This document shows, one piece after another, positions 33,337 through 41,602 of a stretch of DNA of 64,000 nucleotides. The notes under the pieces were generated by a model. It saw only the letters and a list, made by a program, of their open reading frames with translations, ran no database searches and had not been told where the DNA came from. The position numbers were made by a program, and so were the translations under genes. This DNA comes from FEN-1219 sp964457725 (GTDB lineage: Bacteria > Pseudomonadota > Gammaproteobacteria > Steroidobacterales > Rariloculaceae), in NCBI GenBank assembly GCA_964457725.1, contig CAYWGQ010000003.1, positions 17,248 to 81,247 on the forward strand. Reading direction: 5' to 3'. Within the stretch, counting starts at the first letter, position 1, and each line of letters opens with the position of its first letter.

Positions 33337-34914
33337 TCAGGCCGCGAGGCCGACGCTCGCGGCGAGGCCCGCGGACGCGGGAGCGAGCGACACGAACGAG
33401 CGGCGCGCGAGCGCCGGGTCCGCGGAAGGGAAGTCCGAGCGGTAGTGGGCCCCGCGGGACTCCCGGCGGCGGAGCGCGGCCTCGGCGATCAGCCGGGCGA
33501 CCAGCAGGCGGTTGCGCTCGGCCGGCGCTCGCGGGCCGTGCTCGCCGTGCCGCCGCGCGAGCCGCTCGAGCTCCGCGAGCGCGGCGCCGAGCCCCTGCTC
33601 GTCGCGGACGAGGCCGACGCGTTCCCACATCAGCGCGCGAATCGCCGCGATCGCGTCGTCCGCGCCGACCCGGCGTGCGCGGAGCGCCTCGGCGGGCACG
33701 TCGACGCGGGACCAGCGGGCGGGCGGCAGCTCCGCCGCGCGCACAGACCGCGCTGCGGCACCGCCGAGCACCATCGCCTCGAGCAGGGAGTTGCTCGCGA
33801 GCCGGTTCGCGCCGTGCAGCCCGGTGGCAGCCGCCTCGCCGACCGCCCAGAGCCCTGGCACGGAGCTTCGGCCGTCGGCGTCGGTTGCGATCCCGCCCAT
33901 GAAATAGTGCTCGGCCGGCGTCACGGGCAGCGGCTCCCGGCGAGGATCGAGGCCGGCCGCACGGGCCGCGGCCCAGACGTTCGGGAAGCGCTCGGGGAAG
34001 GCCGCGCCGATCGCAGCCGTCGCGTCGAGATACACGGCGCGCCCGGCCATGCGCTCCTGCCAGATCGCCCGCGCGAGCAGGTCGCGCGGCGCGAGCTCCG
34101 CATCGGGATGTCGCCGCAGCATGAACCGCTCGCCGTGATCGTTGACGAGCACCGCACCCTCGCCCCGCAGCGCCTCGGTCAGGAGCGGCACCGGGTCGGC
34201 CGGCACGTCGAGCGCGGTCGGATGGAACTGGACGAACTCGAGATCCGCGAGCGTCGCGCCGGCGCGCGCGGCCGCGGCGAGCCCGTCCCCGGCGACCTCC
34301 GGCGGATTGGTCGTGCGCGCGTACAGGCCGCCGATGCCGCCGGTCGCAAGAACGACCGCCGGCGCGAGCACCGCGACGAGCTCGCCCGAAGGCGCGAGCG
34401 CGAGCACGCCGGCCACGCGTCGATCGGCAAGGATCAGGTCGACGAGCTCGTAGTCGCCCAGCACTTCGATGTCGGGCCGCGCGGCGACGGCCGCGGTCAA
34501 CGCGCGGACCACCTCGGCGCCGGTCGCATCGCCGCCGGCATGGACGATGCGCCGCGTGCGGTGCCCCGCCTCGCGGCCGAGCGCGAGACGGCCGTCGGCG
34601 TCGCGGTCGAAGCGGGCGCCTAGCCCCTCGAGCCAGCGAATCCGCTCCGCCGCCGCCGCGGCGACGGCGAGCGCGACGTGCGGATCCCCGAGGCCGCCGC
34701 TGACGGCGAGCGTATCGGCCGCGTGGTGGCCCGCTTCGTCGTCGGCTCCGAGCGCGGCCGCGATGCCGCCCTGGGCGTGGCCGCTCGAGCCGCTGCCGAG
34801 CGCGCCGCGCGTGAGCAGCACACAGCGCTCGAGACCGAGCGCGGTCGAGAGCCCGGCGATGCCGGAGCCGACGATCACCGCCGGCGCGCGGCGGACATCG
34901 GCAATCGTGTGCAT
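33337..34914 (-). CDS. nadB: L-aspartate oxidase
   Basis: The 525-residue flavoenzyme makes iminoaspartate from aspartate, the first step of de novo NAD synthesis. It has the FAD motif VIVGSGIAGLSTALGLE at the N terminus, HAQGGIAAAL, an ATGGIGGLYARTTNP stretch and the HPTAL/ RHPDAEL active-site region of the succinate-dehydrogenase-like family, plus the C-terminal helical domain. The length matches the family. It starts 13 bp after the stop of nadA on the same strand and forms the operon nadA-nadB. No nadC is in the window. Confidence 0.93.
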   Translation of the reverse strand: MHTIADVRRAPAVIVGSGIAGLSTALGLERCVLLTRGALGSGSSGHAQGGIAAALGADDEAGHHAADTLAVSGGLGDPHVALAVAAAAAERIRWLEGLGARFDRDADGRLALGREAGHRTRRIVHAGGDATGAEVVRALTAAVAARPDIEVLGDYELVDLILADRRVAGVLALAPSGELVAVLAPAVVLATGGIGGLYARTTNPPEVAGDGLAAAARAGATLADLEFVQFHPTALDVPADPVPLLTEALRGEGAVLVNDHGERFMLRRHPDAELAPRDLLARAIWQERMAGRAVYLDATAAIGAAFPERFPNVWAAARAAGLDPRREPLPVTPAEHYFMGGIATDADGRSSVPGLWAVGEAAATGLHGANRLASNSLLEAMVLGGAAARSVRAAELPPARWSRVDVPAEALRARRVGADDAIAAIRALMWERVGLVRDEQGLGAALAELERLARRHGEHGPRAPAERNRLLVARLIAEAALRRRESRGAHYRSDFPSADPALARRSFVSLAPASAGLAASVGLAA

Positions 34915-34927
34915 CGGCAGCGCCCCG

Positions 34928-35905
34928 CTAGACCTTCACTGCGAGCATGCGCTCGACGGCCGCGCGGGCACGCGCCGCGACCGCCGGATCGACGGTGACC
35001 TCGTGGCGCAGGTCGCGCAGCGAATCGCGAATGTTCGCGAGCGTGATCTTCTTCATGTGCGGGCAAAGGTTACAGGGCCGAATGAACTCGACTTCCGGCG
35101 CTTCGGCCGCGACGTTGTCGCTCATCGAGCACTCGGTGATCATCACGACCTTGCGCGGCTTGTTTCGCTGCACCCAGGACGCCATGCCGGAGGTCGAGCC
35201 CACGTAATCCGCTTCGGCGAGCACGTCGGGCGGGCATTCCGGATGCGCGATGATCTGGATCCCAGGATGGGCCTTGCGGTAATCGCGCAGCTCCGCGCCC
35301 GTGAAGCGCTCGTGCACGATGCAGCTGCCCTCCCACAGGATCACCTCGACGCTAGTCTGGCTCGCGACCCACGAGCCGAGATAGCGGTCCGGCAGGAAGA
35401 TCACGCGATCGGTGCCGAGAGACTCGACGACCTGCACCGCGTTCGAGGACGTGCAGCAGATGTCCGATTCGGCCTTCACGTCGGCGGCCGTGTTGACGTA
35501 CGTCACGACCGGCACGCCCGGATAGCGCTCCCGCAGGAGCCGAACGTCCGCGGCGGTGATCGACTCGGCGAGCGAGCAACCGGCGTCGGCCTCGGGGATC
35601 AGCACGGTCTTGTCCGGGTTCACGATTTTCGCGGTCTCGGCCATGAAGTGAACCCCGGCCATCACGATCACCCGAGCGTCCGTTTCGGCCGCGAGCCGGG
35701 CGAGCGCGAGCGAATCGCCGGTCAGGTCCGCGACGCCGTGATAGATGTCGGGCGTCATGTAGTTGTGCGCGAGCACGACCGCGTTCCGCTCGCGTTTCAG
35801 CTGCTCGATCTCGTCGATCAGCGGCTCGAGCGCCGCGATCTCCACGTCCGGGAGCACCCGGTCGAGCCGCTCGTAAGCCGTCTTCTTCACCGCAGCGCCA
35901 GCCAT
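34928..35905 (-). CDS. nadA: Quinolinate synthase
   Basis: The 325-residue iron-sulfur enzyme condenses iminoaspartate with dihydroxyacetone phosphate. Seen are AHNYMTPDIYHGVAD, GVHFMAETAKIVNPDK and the [4Fe-4S] cysteines in PEADAGCSLAES, DICCTSSNAV and PCNLCPHMK. I choose the ATG at 35905 (GAGGG 6 bp upstream). An in-frame TTG eight codons earlier falls inside a regulatory palindrome, where the promoter should be. Expression is probably repressed by the product of the upstream nadQ gene. Confidence 0.94.
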   Translation of the reverse strand: MAGAAVKKTAYERLDRVLPDVEIAALEPLIDEIEQLKRERNAVVLAHNYMTPDIYHGVADLTGDSLALARLAAETDARVIVMAGVHFMAETAKIVNPDKTVLIPEADAGCSLAESITAADVRLLRERYPGVPVVTYVNTAADVKAESDICCTSSNAVQVVESLGTDRVIFLPDRYLGSWVASQTSVEVILWEGSCIVHERFTGAELRDYRKAHPGIQIIAHPECPPDVLAEADYVGSTSGMASWVQRNKPRKVVMITECSMSDNVAAEAPEVEFIRPCNLCPHMKKITLANIRDSLRDLRHEVTVDPAVAARARAAVERMLAVKV

Positions 35906-35920
35906 CTGCACCCTCGCTTT

Positions 35921-35937
35921 ATGCTCCAAATGAGCAT
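35921..35937. promoter_or_regulatory. Candidate NadQ operator of nadAB
   Basis: ATGCTCCAAATGAGCAT: perfect 6-bp arms (ATGCTC/GAGCAT) around CAAAT, 16 bp ahead of the nadA start. It lies between nadQ and nadA. From memory, NadQ sites in alphaproteobacteria are palindromes of the same ATGCTC type, but I could not check this. Confidence 0.7.
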
Positions 35938-36012
35938 TAGTCCTGCGTGCAGACTAGGCGAAACTGCGACGGTTGGCAAGAGCGGCGCCGCGGACCGGCG
36001 GTCGGAGAGCGG

Positions 36013-36966
36013 TCAGAACCGCGGCCGCAGCAGGCCCGGCCGCGGCCGTTCGCCGAGCACCTCCTCGCGGAATCGGAACAGCTCCGCCGGCCTTCCGCCG
36101 GTCGACGTCGTGAACTCGCCGGTGCCTTCGACCAGCCGCCCCTGCTCGACCAGCCGGCGGAAGTTCTGCTTGTGCATCCGCACGCCGGCAAGCGCTTCGA
36201 CCGTGCGCTGCAGCTGCGTCAACGTGAACGTCTCCGGCAGGAGCTCGAAGACCACCGGCCGATAGGTGAGCTTGCCGCGCAGCCGGCCGAGCGCGCTCGC
36301 GGCAATCCGGCGATGGTCGTGCGCGAGCGGCGCGCCGGTATCGAGGCCGGACGGCGGAGCGAGGCCGCGGTCGTGAAAGCGCTCGGCCACGAGCTCCGCC
36401 TCGTACAAGAGCTCGTAGCGCTCGAGCACCCGAATCGCGTCCCAAGGCGCAGGCGGGATCCCGAACGTCACCCGGACGCGGGCCTCGCGGGCATCGTTGC
36501 CGGCGGCCCACTTCTGCAAGTGCGGCAGGATCCGTTCACGGAGCAGCGCGGGTGGCCCGGCCCGGTGGTCCTCCCACGGGAAGAGCTCGTAGTAGTCGAT
36601 CCACGCTGCGCCGGGCGACGGCTGCTCCTCGCGCACGAGCGCGAGATACGCGACCGACAGCAACCGCTCCCGCTCCCCGCGCCGCCGGTCGCGATCGCCG
36701 AACGTATAGAGCTGCTCGACGTAGCCGACCTCGAGCCCGGTCTGGTGACGCACCCAGCGCCGCAAGCCCCGCTCGAGCGTCGCGTCGCCGAGTGGATCGA
36801 GCGGACCGGATGGAATCGCGAAGCGTGCGCCGCCGGCGCGGACCGCGAGCAGCTTCGGCCGATCGTCGGTGACGGCGACGATCACCGCCTCGAGCGACAG
36901 CGCGATCGGCGCCCCGGCCAGCGGACCCTGCCGCGCCGACGTCTCCGCCACCGGTTTCGACTGCAT
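36013..36966 (-). CDS. nadQ: NadQ-type NAD biosynthesis regulator (COG4111)
   Basis: The 317 residues have a Nudix-like N-terminal domain (about 20-165; LEAVIVAVTDDRPKLLAVR, FAIPSGPLDPLGDATLERGLRRWV) without the full Nudix catalytic box. A C-terminal winged-helix follows (about 215-310; LTYRPVVFELLPETFTLTQLQ). This is the build of COG4111/NadQ, inferred by comparative genomics to repress nad genes, with the Nudix-like part sensing a nicotinamide nucleotide. It stands directly upstream of nadA-nadB with a palindrome between. The ATG at 36966 is chosen; a GTG at 37005 is possible. Repression by the usual mechanism is inferred. Confidence 0.78.
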   Translation of the reverse strand: MQSKPVAETSARQGPLAGAPIALSLEAVIVAVTDDRPKLLAVRAGGARFAIPSGPLDPLGDATLERGLRRWVRHQTGLEVGYVEQLYTFGDRDRRRGERERLLSVAYLALVREEQPSPGAAWIDYYELFPWEDHRAGPPALLRERILPHLQKWAAGNDAREARVRVTFGIPPAPWDAIRVLERYELLYEAELVAERFHDRGLAPPSGLDTGAPLAHDHRRIAASALGRLRGKLTYRPVVFELLPETFTLTQLQRTVEALAGVRMHKQNFRRLVEQGRLVEGTGEFTTSTGGRPAELFRFREEVLGERPRPGLLRPRF

Positions 36967-37060
36967 CGTGGCGAGCGCCCCGACTCCCTCGTGAAGGGCC
37001 GTCACTATACCCCGAGACCGCGCGAATGCAGGCGGCGGCCCGCGCCTCGAGCGCGAGGAG

Positions 37061-37291
37061 CTACCCGTGGCGCTCGATCGGCCGCGGCTCGCGATCCCCG
37101 GCGTCACCCGGTTCGCGCTCGGGCGCGGGCGCGCGCTTCGGCTCGGGCTCGTATTCGAACCAGTCGACGCAGCCGTATGCAGGATCGAGCCGGCGGTTCT
37201 TCGTGCGATTGTCGCGCCCCGGCGCCTTGCCCGGCGCCGGCACGGGAGAGCGCCGCCCGAGCGGCGATTCGATACGCCATGGTCTACGCAT
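37061..37291 (-). CDS. Small basic hypothetical protein
   Basis: The 76 residues are basic and Pro/Arg-rich with one ordered-looking core, DNRTKNRRLDPAYGCVDWFEYEPE, and an acidic/basic mixed tail. A strong ribosome site (GGGGAGGG, 2-9 bp before the ATG) and the aromatic core argue for a real gene. I do not recognise the family. It could be a small nucleic-acid-binding or regulatory protein. It is divergent from the ligase fusion gene, 181 bp apart, and precedes nadQ on the same strand. Confidence 0.5.
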   Translation of the reverse strand: MRRPWRIESPLGRRSPVPAPGKAPGRDNRTKNRRLDPAYGCVDWFEYEPEPKRAPAPEREPGDAGDREPRPIERHG

Positions 37292-37472
37292 GGCCCTCCC
37301 CTGCACGAATCGAAACAGCACTATAGACGCCCCGTCCGCACTGCAACGGTTCGTACTTATACCTACGCCGACTCGAGCCGCCGGGGAGGCACCGGTGCGT
37401 ACGCTTTGGCGGCCCCGTTAGTAGTATTGACGGTGCACCGCGGCGCAGCCGCAAGAAGGAACGCCTCGATCG

Positions 37473-40133
37473 ATGACCGACGACTCCCTGACCACGCTCG
37501 ATCGGCTCGTCGACCAGTTCGAGGCTCGCGGCCCCGCGCCAGCGATCGTCGCGTTCCACCGCGACGGGCGCGATACGCTGAGCTACGGCGAGCTCGCGGC
37601 GCAGATCCGCGCGGCGACCGCGGGAATGCAGGCTCATGGCGTCGGTTCGGGCGACTTCGTGCTGCTGTGGGCGCCGAACAGCCCGCAGTGGATCGTTTGC
37701 TATTTCGGCATCGTCTCGGCCGGCGCGGCGGCGGTGCCGCTCGACCAGCAGGCGACCGCGGACAGCGCCCGCGGCGTGATCGCGCACGCACGGCCGAAGC
37801 TCGTGCTCACCACCGCGTCCGGGCGCGATGCGCTCGCAAGCACGGGCGCGCTCGAGGGCGTGCCCTGCTTCTTGCTCGACGCGCCCGAGAGCGACGAGCG
37901 CAGCTGGCGACGGCTGCTCGCGCACGGCGACCCGACGCGGATCGCGATCGAGCCCGGGCAGATCGCGTCGCTCCTTTACACGTCCGGCACGACCGGCACG
38001 CCGAAGGCCGTGCCGCTGACGCACGGCAACCTGACGGCCAACCTGCGCGCGCTGCTCGACGCGAAGCTCGTGACCGCGAACGACCGAGTGCTGAACCCGC
38101 TGCCGTTGCATCACACCTACCCGTTCACGGTCGGGACGCTCACGGTGCTCGGCAGCGGCGCGACGATCGTGATGCCCGCGGGCGTGACGGGCCCGGACAT
38201 CGCCGAAGCCGCGAAGGAGACGCAGGCAACCGCGCTGCTCGCGATTCCTCGGCTCTGCGCGGCGCTCTGGGACAGCGTCGAGGCCGCGTTGAAAAGCCGT
38301 CCACGGTGGCAGGCGGCGCTGTTCCGAGCGCTGCTCCGCGCGAGCATCGCCGTTCGCCGTGCGACCGGGCTCCGCCTCGGCAAGCTGCTCTTCCCATCGG
38401 TGCACGCACGGCTCGGCCGCTCGCTCGATCTGATCGGCTCGGGCGGCGCGAAGCTCGGCGAGGACCTCGAGTGGAAGCTCGAGGGGCTCGGGTGGCGGGT
38501 GCTCACCGGTTACGGCCTGACCGAGACGTCGCCGGTGCTCACGTTCAACTGCGAAGGCGCGTCGCGGCTCGGCTCGGAAGGCAAACCGCTCGGCGAGGCC
38601 GAGATCAAGATCGCGCCGCCGGCCGCCGGCGAGCCACACGGGGAGATTCTCGCGCGCGGTCCGAACGTGTTCTCCGGCTACTGGCAGAACGGCGAAGCGA
38701 CGGAGGCAGCGTTCACGGCGGACGGCTGGTTCCGCACCGGAGATCTCGGCTACCTCGACGAGGACGGATTCCTGCACATCGCCGGCCGCAACAAAGAGGT
38801 CATCGTGCTCGCGGACGGGAAGAACGTCTTCCCGGAGGAGGTCGAGAAGATCTACCTCCGCTCGCCGCTCTTCAAGGAGTTCGCGGTTCTCGAGCAGCGC
38901 GGCAAGCTCGTCGCGCTGATCGTCCCGAACGACGAGGCGGTACGCCGGCGCGGAGCGCTCCGTGCGGCGGCACTGCTTCGGGAAGAGCTCGAGGAGATCG
39001 CCGCGTCGCTGCCGCCGTACCAGCGCGTGAGCGCGTATCGGACGACCCGCCAGCCGTTGCCGCGAACACAGCTCGGAAAGCTGCGCCGCCACCTGCTCCC
39101 GCAGCTCTACGAGCAGTCGTCCGCCGCGGAGGCGGCGGCTGCCCCGCCGCCGATGAGCGAGGAGGACCGCCGACTCGTCTCCTCGGGCGTCACGGGCGAA
39201 GTCTGGCGTTGGCTCGGCGAGCGCTTCCCGGGCCGGCCGCTCGGCCTCGACCTGAGCCCACAGCTCGACCTCGAGATCGACTCGCTCGAATGGGTGTCGA
39301 TGACGCTCGAGCTCGAGCGGCGCTTCAAGGTCGCGCTCGGCGGCGAGGCGGTGAGCCGCATCGTGAGCCTGCGCGATCTGCTGATCGAGGTCGATCGCGC
39401 CGAGCCGCCGTCGGCGGCGGCCCCTGCCGCGGCGCCCGTCCTCGAATCGCCCGGCGCGTTCCGCGCGCTCGTCGGCCTCGCGCTGTTCGCGCTCGCGAAG
39501 CTGCTGCTGAGGACGGTCTTCAGGCTCCGTGTCGCCGGCGCCGCCGGGCTCGGCGGCGAGCGGCCGCTCGTGATCACGCCGAATCACACGAGCTACATGG
39601 ACCCGATTGCGATCGCGGCCGCGCTGCCGTGGCGGCAATTGCGCCGGACCTACTGGGCGGGGTGGGTCGGCGTCATGTACACCGGCCGGCTGATGCGGTT
39701 CGTCAGCCGCGCGACGCGAGTGTTGCCGGTCGATCCGGACCGCGACCTCGCCGGAGCGATCCGGCTCGCGCGGACCGCGCTCGAGCGCGGCTACAACCTC
39801 GTCTGGTTTCCGGAGGGACGTCGGTCGCCGCTCGGCAAGCTCGAGCCGTTCCAGGGCGGCATCGGCGTGCTCCTCGAGGGCAGCCAGGCGGCCGCCGTGC
39901 CGACCGCGATTCGCGGCACGTTCGCTGCATGGCCGAGGCAACGCCGCTTCCCGCGCCCGGCGAGGATCGAGGTGGTTTTCGGGGCGCCGCGTCCGGTGAC
40001 GGAGCTCGCGCCGAGCTGCGCGGGCGCACCGACCGCGGAGGCGATTCGGGCGGGGCTCGAGCGGGAAGTGGCCAAACTACTCGGAGAGGAGCCGCCGTCA
40101 TGCTCAGAAAATGTCGCGAATGCGGAACGATGA
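37473..40133 (+). CDS. Fusion: AMP-forming acyl ligase - acyl carrier domain - PlsC acyltransferase
   Basis: The 886 residues combine three activities. Residues 1-550 are an ANL-family acyl-CoA/ACP synthetase (P-loop SLLYTSGTTGTPKAVPL, YGLTETSPVL, GWFRTGDLGYLDEDG, NKEVIVLADGKNVFPEE). Residues 565-650 are a carrier domain with the phosphopantetheine serine Ser604 (EIDSLEWVSM). From about 665 on is a PlsC acyltransferase (NHTSYMD from 704, FPEGRRSPLG from 779). It could activate a fatty acid, load it on its own carrier domain and pass it to a lysophospholipid, as E. coli Aas does with the domains in another order. Its end overlaps trxC by 34 bp. Confidence 0.85.
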   Translation: MTDDSLTTLDRLVDQFEARGPAPAIVAFHRDGRDTLSYGELAAQIRAATAGMQAHGVGSGDFVLLWAPNSPQWIVCYFGIVSAGAAAVPLDQQATADSARGVIAHARPKLVLTTASGRDALASTGALEGVPCFLLDAPESDERSWRRLLAHGDPTRIAIEPGQIASLLYTSGTTGTPKAVPLTHGNLTANLRALLDAKLVTANDRVLNPLPLHHTYPFTVGTLTVLGSGATIVMPAGVTGPDIAEAAKETQATALLAIPRLCAALWDSVEAALKSRPRWQAALFRALLRASIAVRRATGLRLGKLLFPSVHARLGRSLDLIGSGGAKLGEDLEWKLEGLGWRVLTGYGLTETSPVLTFNCEGASRLGSEGKPLGEAEIKIAPPAAGEPHGEILARGPNVFSGYWQNGEATEAAFTADGWFRTGDLGYLDEDGFLHIAGRNKEVIVLADGKNVFPEEVEKIYLRSPLFKEFAVLEQRGKLVALIVPNDEAVRRRGALRAAALLREELEEIAASLPPYQRVSAYRTTRQPLPRTQLGKLRRHLLPQLYEQSSAAEAAAAPPPMSEEDRRLVSSGVTGEVWRWLGERFPGRPLGLDLSPQLDLEIDSLEWVSMTLELERRFKVALGGEAVSRIVSLRDLLIEVDRAEPPSAAAPAAAPVLESPGAFRALVGLALFALAKLLLRTVFRLRVAGAAGLGGERPLVITPNHTSYMDPIAIAAALPWRQLRRTYWAGWVGVMYTGRLMRFVSRATRVLPVDPDRDLAGAIRLARTALERGYNLVWFPEGRRSPLGKLEPFQGGIGVLLEGSQAAAVPTAIRGTFAAWPRQRRFPRPARIEVVFGAPRPVTELAPSCAGAPTAEAIRAGLEREVAKLLGEEPPSCSENVANAER

Positions 40134-40531
40134 ACAGGGTCCCCGCCGCCCGTCTGGTCGACCGCGGACGTTGCGGCTCGTGCCGAGCCCCGCTGCCGCC
40201 CGCGGCGGAGCCGCTCGACGTCGGTCCCGCGGAGCTCGACGAGATCGTCGCGAGCGCGTCGGTGCCAGTGCTAGTCGACTTCTGGGCCGACTGGTGCGCA
40301 CCGTGCCGGATGACGGCGCCGGAGGTCGCGAAGGCCGCCGCCGCAATGGCCGGTCGAGCGCTCGTGCTGAAGGTGGACACCGAACGCCATCCGGAGCTCG
40401 CCGCTCGGTTCGGCGTGCGCGGCATTCCGAATTTCGTCGTCTTCAAGCAAGGCGCGCCCGTCGGGCAGCACGCGGGCGCGGTGGACCACCGACAGCTCGA
40501 AGCGTGGCTCGCGGAAGCTTCGGCGAGCTGA
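40100..40531 (+). CDS. trxC: Thioredoxin 2 with zinc ribbon
   Basis: The 143 residues start with a zinc ribbon (Cys5, Cys8, Cys25, Cys28) and continue into a thioredoxin fold with the active site WCAPC (Cys66, Cys69) and the cis-proline segment RGIPNFVVF. TrxC is a cytoplasmic disulfide reductase induced by oxidative stress and sensitive to zinc release. The ATG lies 34 bp inside the end of the fusion gene, in another frame, with GAGGAG about 8 bp upstream, so the two are translated from one mRNA. Confidence 0.93.
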   Translation: MLRKCRECGTMNRVPAARLVDRGRCGSCRAPLPPAAEPLDVGPAELDEIVASASVPVLVDFWADWCAPCRMTAPEVAKAAAAMAGRALVLKVDTERHPELAARFGVRGIPNFVVFKQGAPVGQHAGAVDHRQLEAWLAEASAS

Positions 40532-40580
40532 CGGCGGACCGGCTAAACTGGATGCCCCAGTCAGCGAGTCGAGCACCGGC

Positions 40581-40973
40581 ATGCCGATCATCCCTCGAGC
40601 CGCCTTTCCGTTGCTGATCCTCGGCTGTGCCGCGGCCACCGCGCAGGAGCCCGACGGCAGCGAGCTCTACCGCAACTACTGCTCCGCTTGTCACGGCGCG
40701 ACCGGGGAAGGCGACGGTCCGGTCGCCGCCGTCATGCAGGTCACGGTGCCGAACCTGCGCACGCTCGCGATGCGCAGCGGCGGGCGCTTTCCGACGGACG
40801 CGGTGATCGATTACGTCGACGGCACCCGCATACCGCTCGCCCACGGCTCGCGGCAGATGCCGATCTGGGGCGACGTGTTCCTCTGGGGCAACGAAGGCGC
40901 GTCGCGGGCGCGCGCCGATGCGCGCATCGAAGCGATCGTCGAGTATCTGGAAGAGCTGCAGTACGAGGACTAG
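40581..40973 (+). CDS. Monoheme cytochrome c
   Basis: The 130-residue periplasmic protein has a signal peptide ending near AAATAQEP (about 22) and one heme site CSACH (34-38). It has the cytochrome c fold with TVPNLRTLAMRSGGRFP and a candidate axial Met in SRQMPIWGDVF. It belongs to the small class I cytochromes that shuttle electrons to oxidases or from dehydrogenases. It follows trxC by 49 bp and overlaps the fixJ-like stop by 4 bp at their convergent ends. Confidence 0.87.
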   Translation: MPIIPRAAFPLLILGCAAATAQEPDGSELYRNYCSACHGATGEGDGPVAAVMQVTVPNLRTLAMRSGGRFPTDAVIDYVDGTRIPLAHGSRQMPIWGDVFLWGNEGASRARADARIEAIVEYLEELQYED

Positions 40974-41602
40974 GCGGGGTCCGCTCCGCGCGGGCGCTGG
41001 TTCAGCTTGCCGACCGTCTGCACCAGCTCGGCGAGCGAGCGCATTTTCAGCTTGCGCATCACCCGGGCGCGATGGAGCTCGACCGTGCGCTGGCTCACCC
41101 CGAGATCCATCGCGATGACTTTGTTCGCCTGCCCCTGCACGACCCGCTCCATCACCTCCACCTCCCGCGGCGTCAGCGTCTTCAACCGCTCCCGGATCGT
41201 CCGCTCCTCGGCTCGGGCCGCGCGGCGCTCCCGGTCGAGCGCGAGCGCCGTGTGGATCCGGTCGATCAGCTCCTGATCGCTGAACGGCTTCTGAATGAAA
41301 TCGACGGCGCCCGATTTCATCGCGGTGACGGCCATCGGGACGTCGCCGTGTCCCGTGATGAAGATGATCGGGATCTCGGCCCGTTGCTCGACGAGCCGCT
41401 CCTGGAGCTCGAGGCCGCTCAACCCGGGCATGCGGATATCGCTGACGAGGCACGCGTGCTGCTCGGGGTCGTAGGCGTCGAGGAACTCGAACGCCGAGGC
41501 GAACACGCGGTGCTCGAGGTCCGCCGACTCGAGCAGCATGCGCAACGAGTCCCGCACGGCCTCGTCGTCGTCGATCACGTACACGAGCGCGTTATCGTTC
41601 AC
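40970..41602 (-). CDS. fixJ: FixJ-type response regulator
   Basis: The 210 residues are a receiver domain (1-120; acidic pocket DDDEAV near 11, phosphorylated Asp55 in VSDIRMPG, Lys105 in FIQKPFS) and a LuxR/NarL-type helix-turn-helix (about 140-205; LTPREVEVMERVVQGQANKVIA, VSQRTVELHRARVMRKL). The length and linker match FixJ. The start is a GTG that overlaps the end of the sensor gene by 11 bp, so both are made together. With a FixL-type sensor as partner it should activate genes at low oxygen. Confidence 0.9.
   Translation of the reverse strand: MNDNALVYVIDDDEAVRDSLRMLLESADLEHRVFASAFEFLDAYDPEQHACLVSDIRMPGLSGLELQERLVEQRAEIPIIFITGHGDVPMAVTAMKSGAVDFIQKPFSDQELIDRIHTALALDRERRAARAEERTIRERLKTLTPREVEVMERVVQGQANKVIAMDLGVSQRTVELHRARVMRKLKMRSLAELVQTVGKLNQRPRGADPA

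Noticed and set aside
35905..35929. Upstream TTG start for nadA
   Set aside because: It lies inside the ATGCTC-N5-GAGCAT palindrome, has no ribosome site, and adds eight residues without family support.
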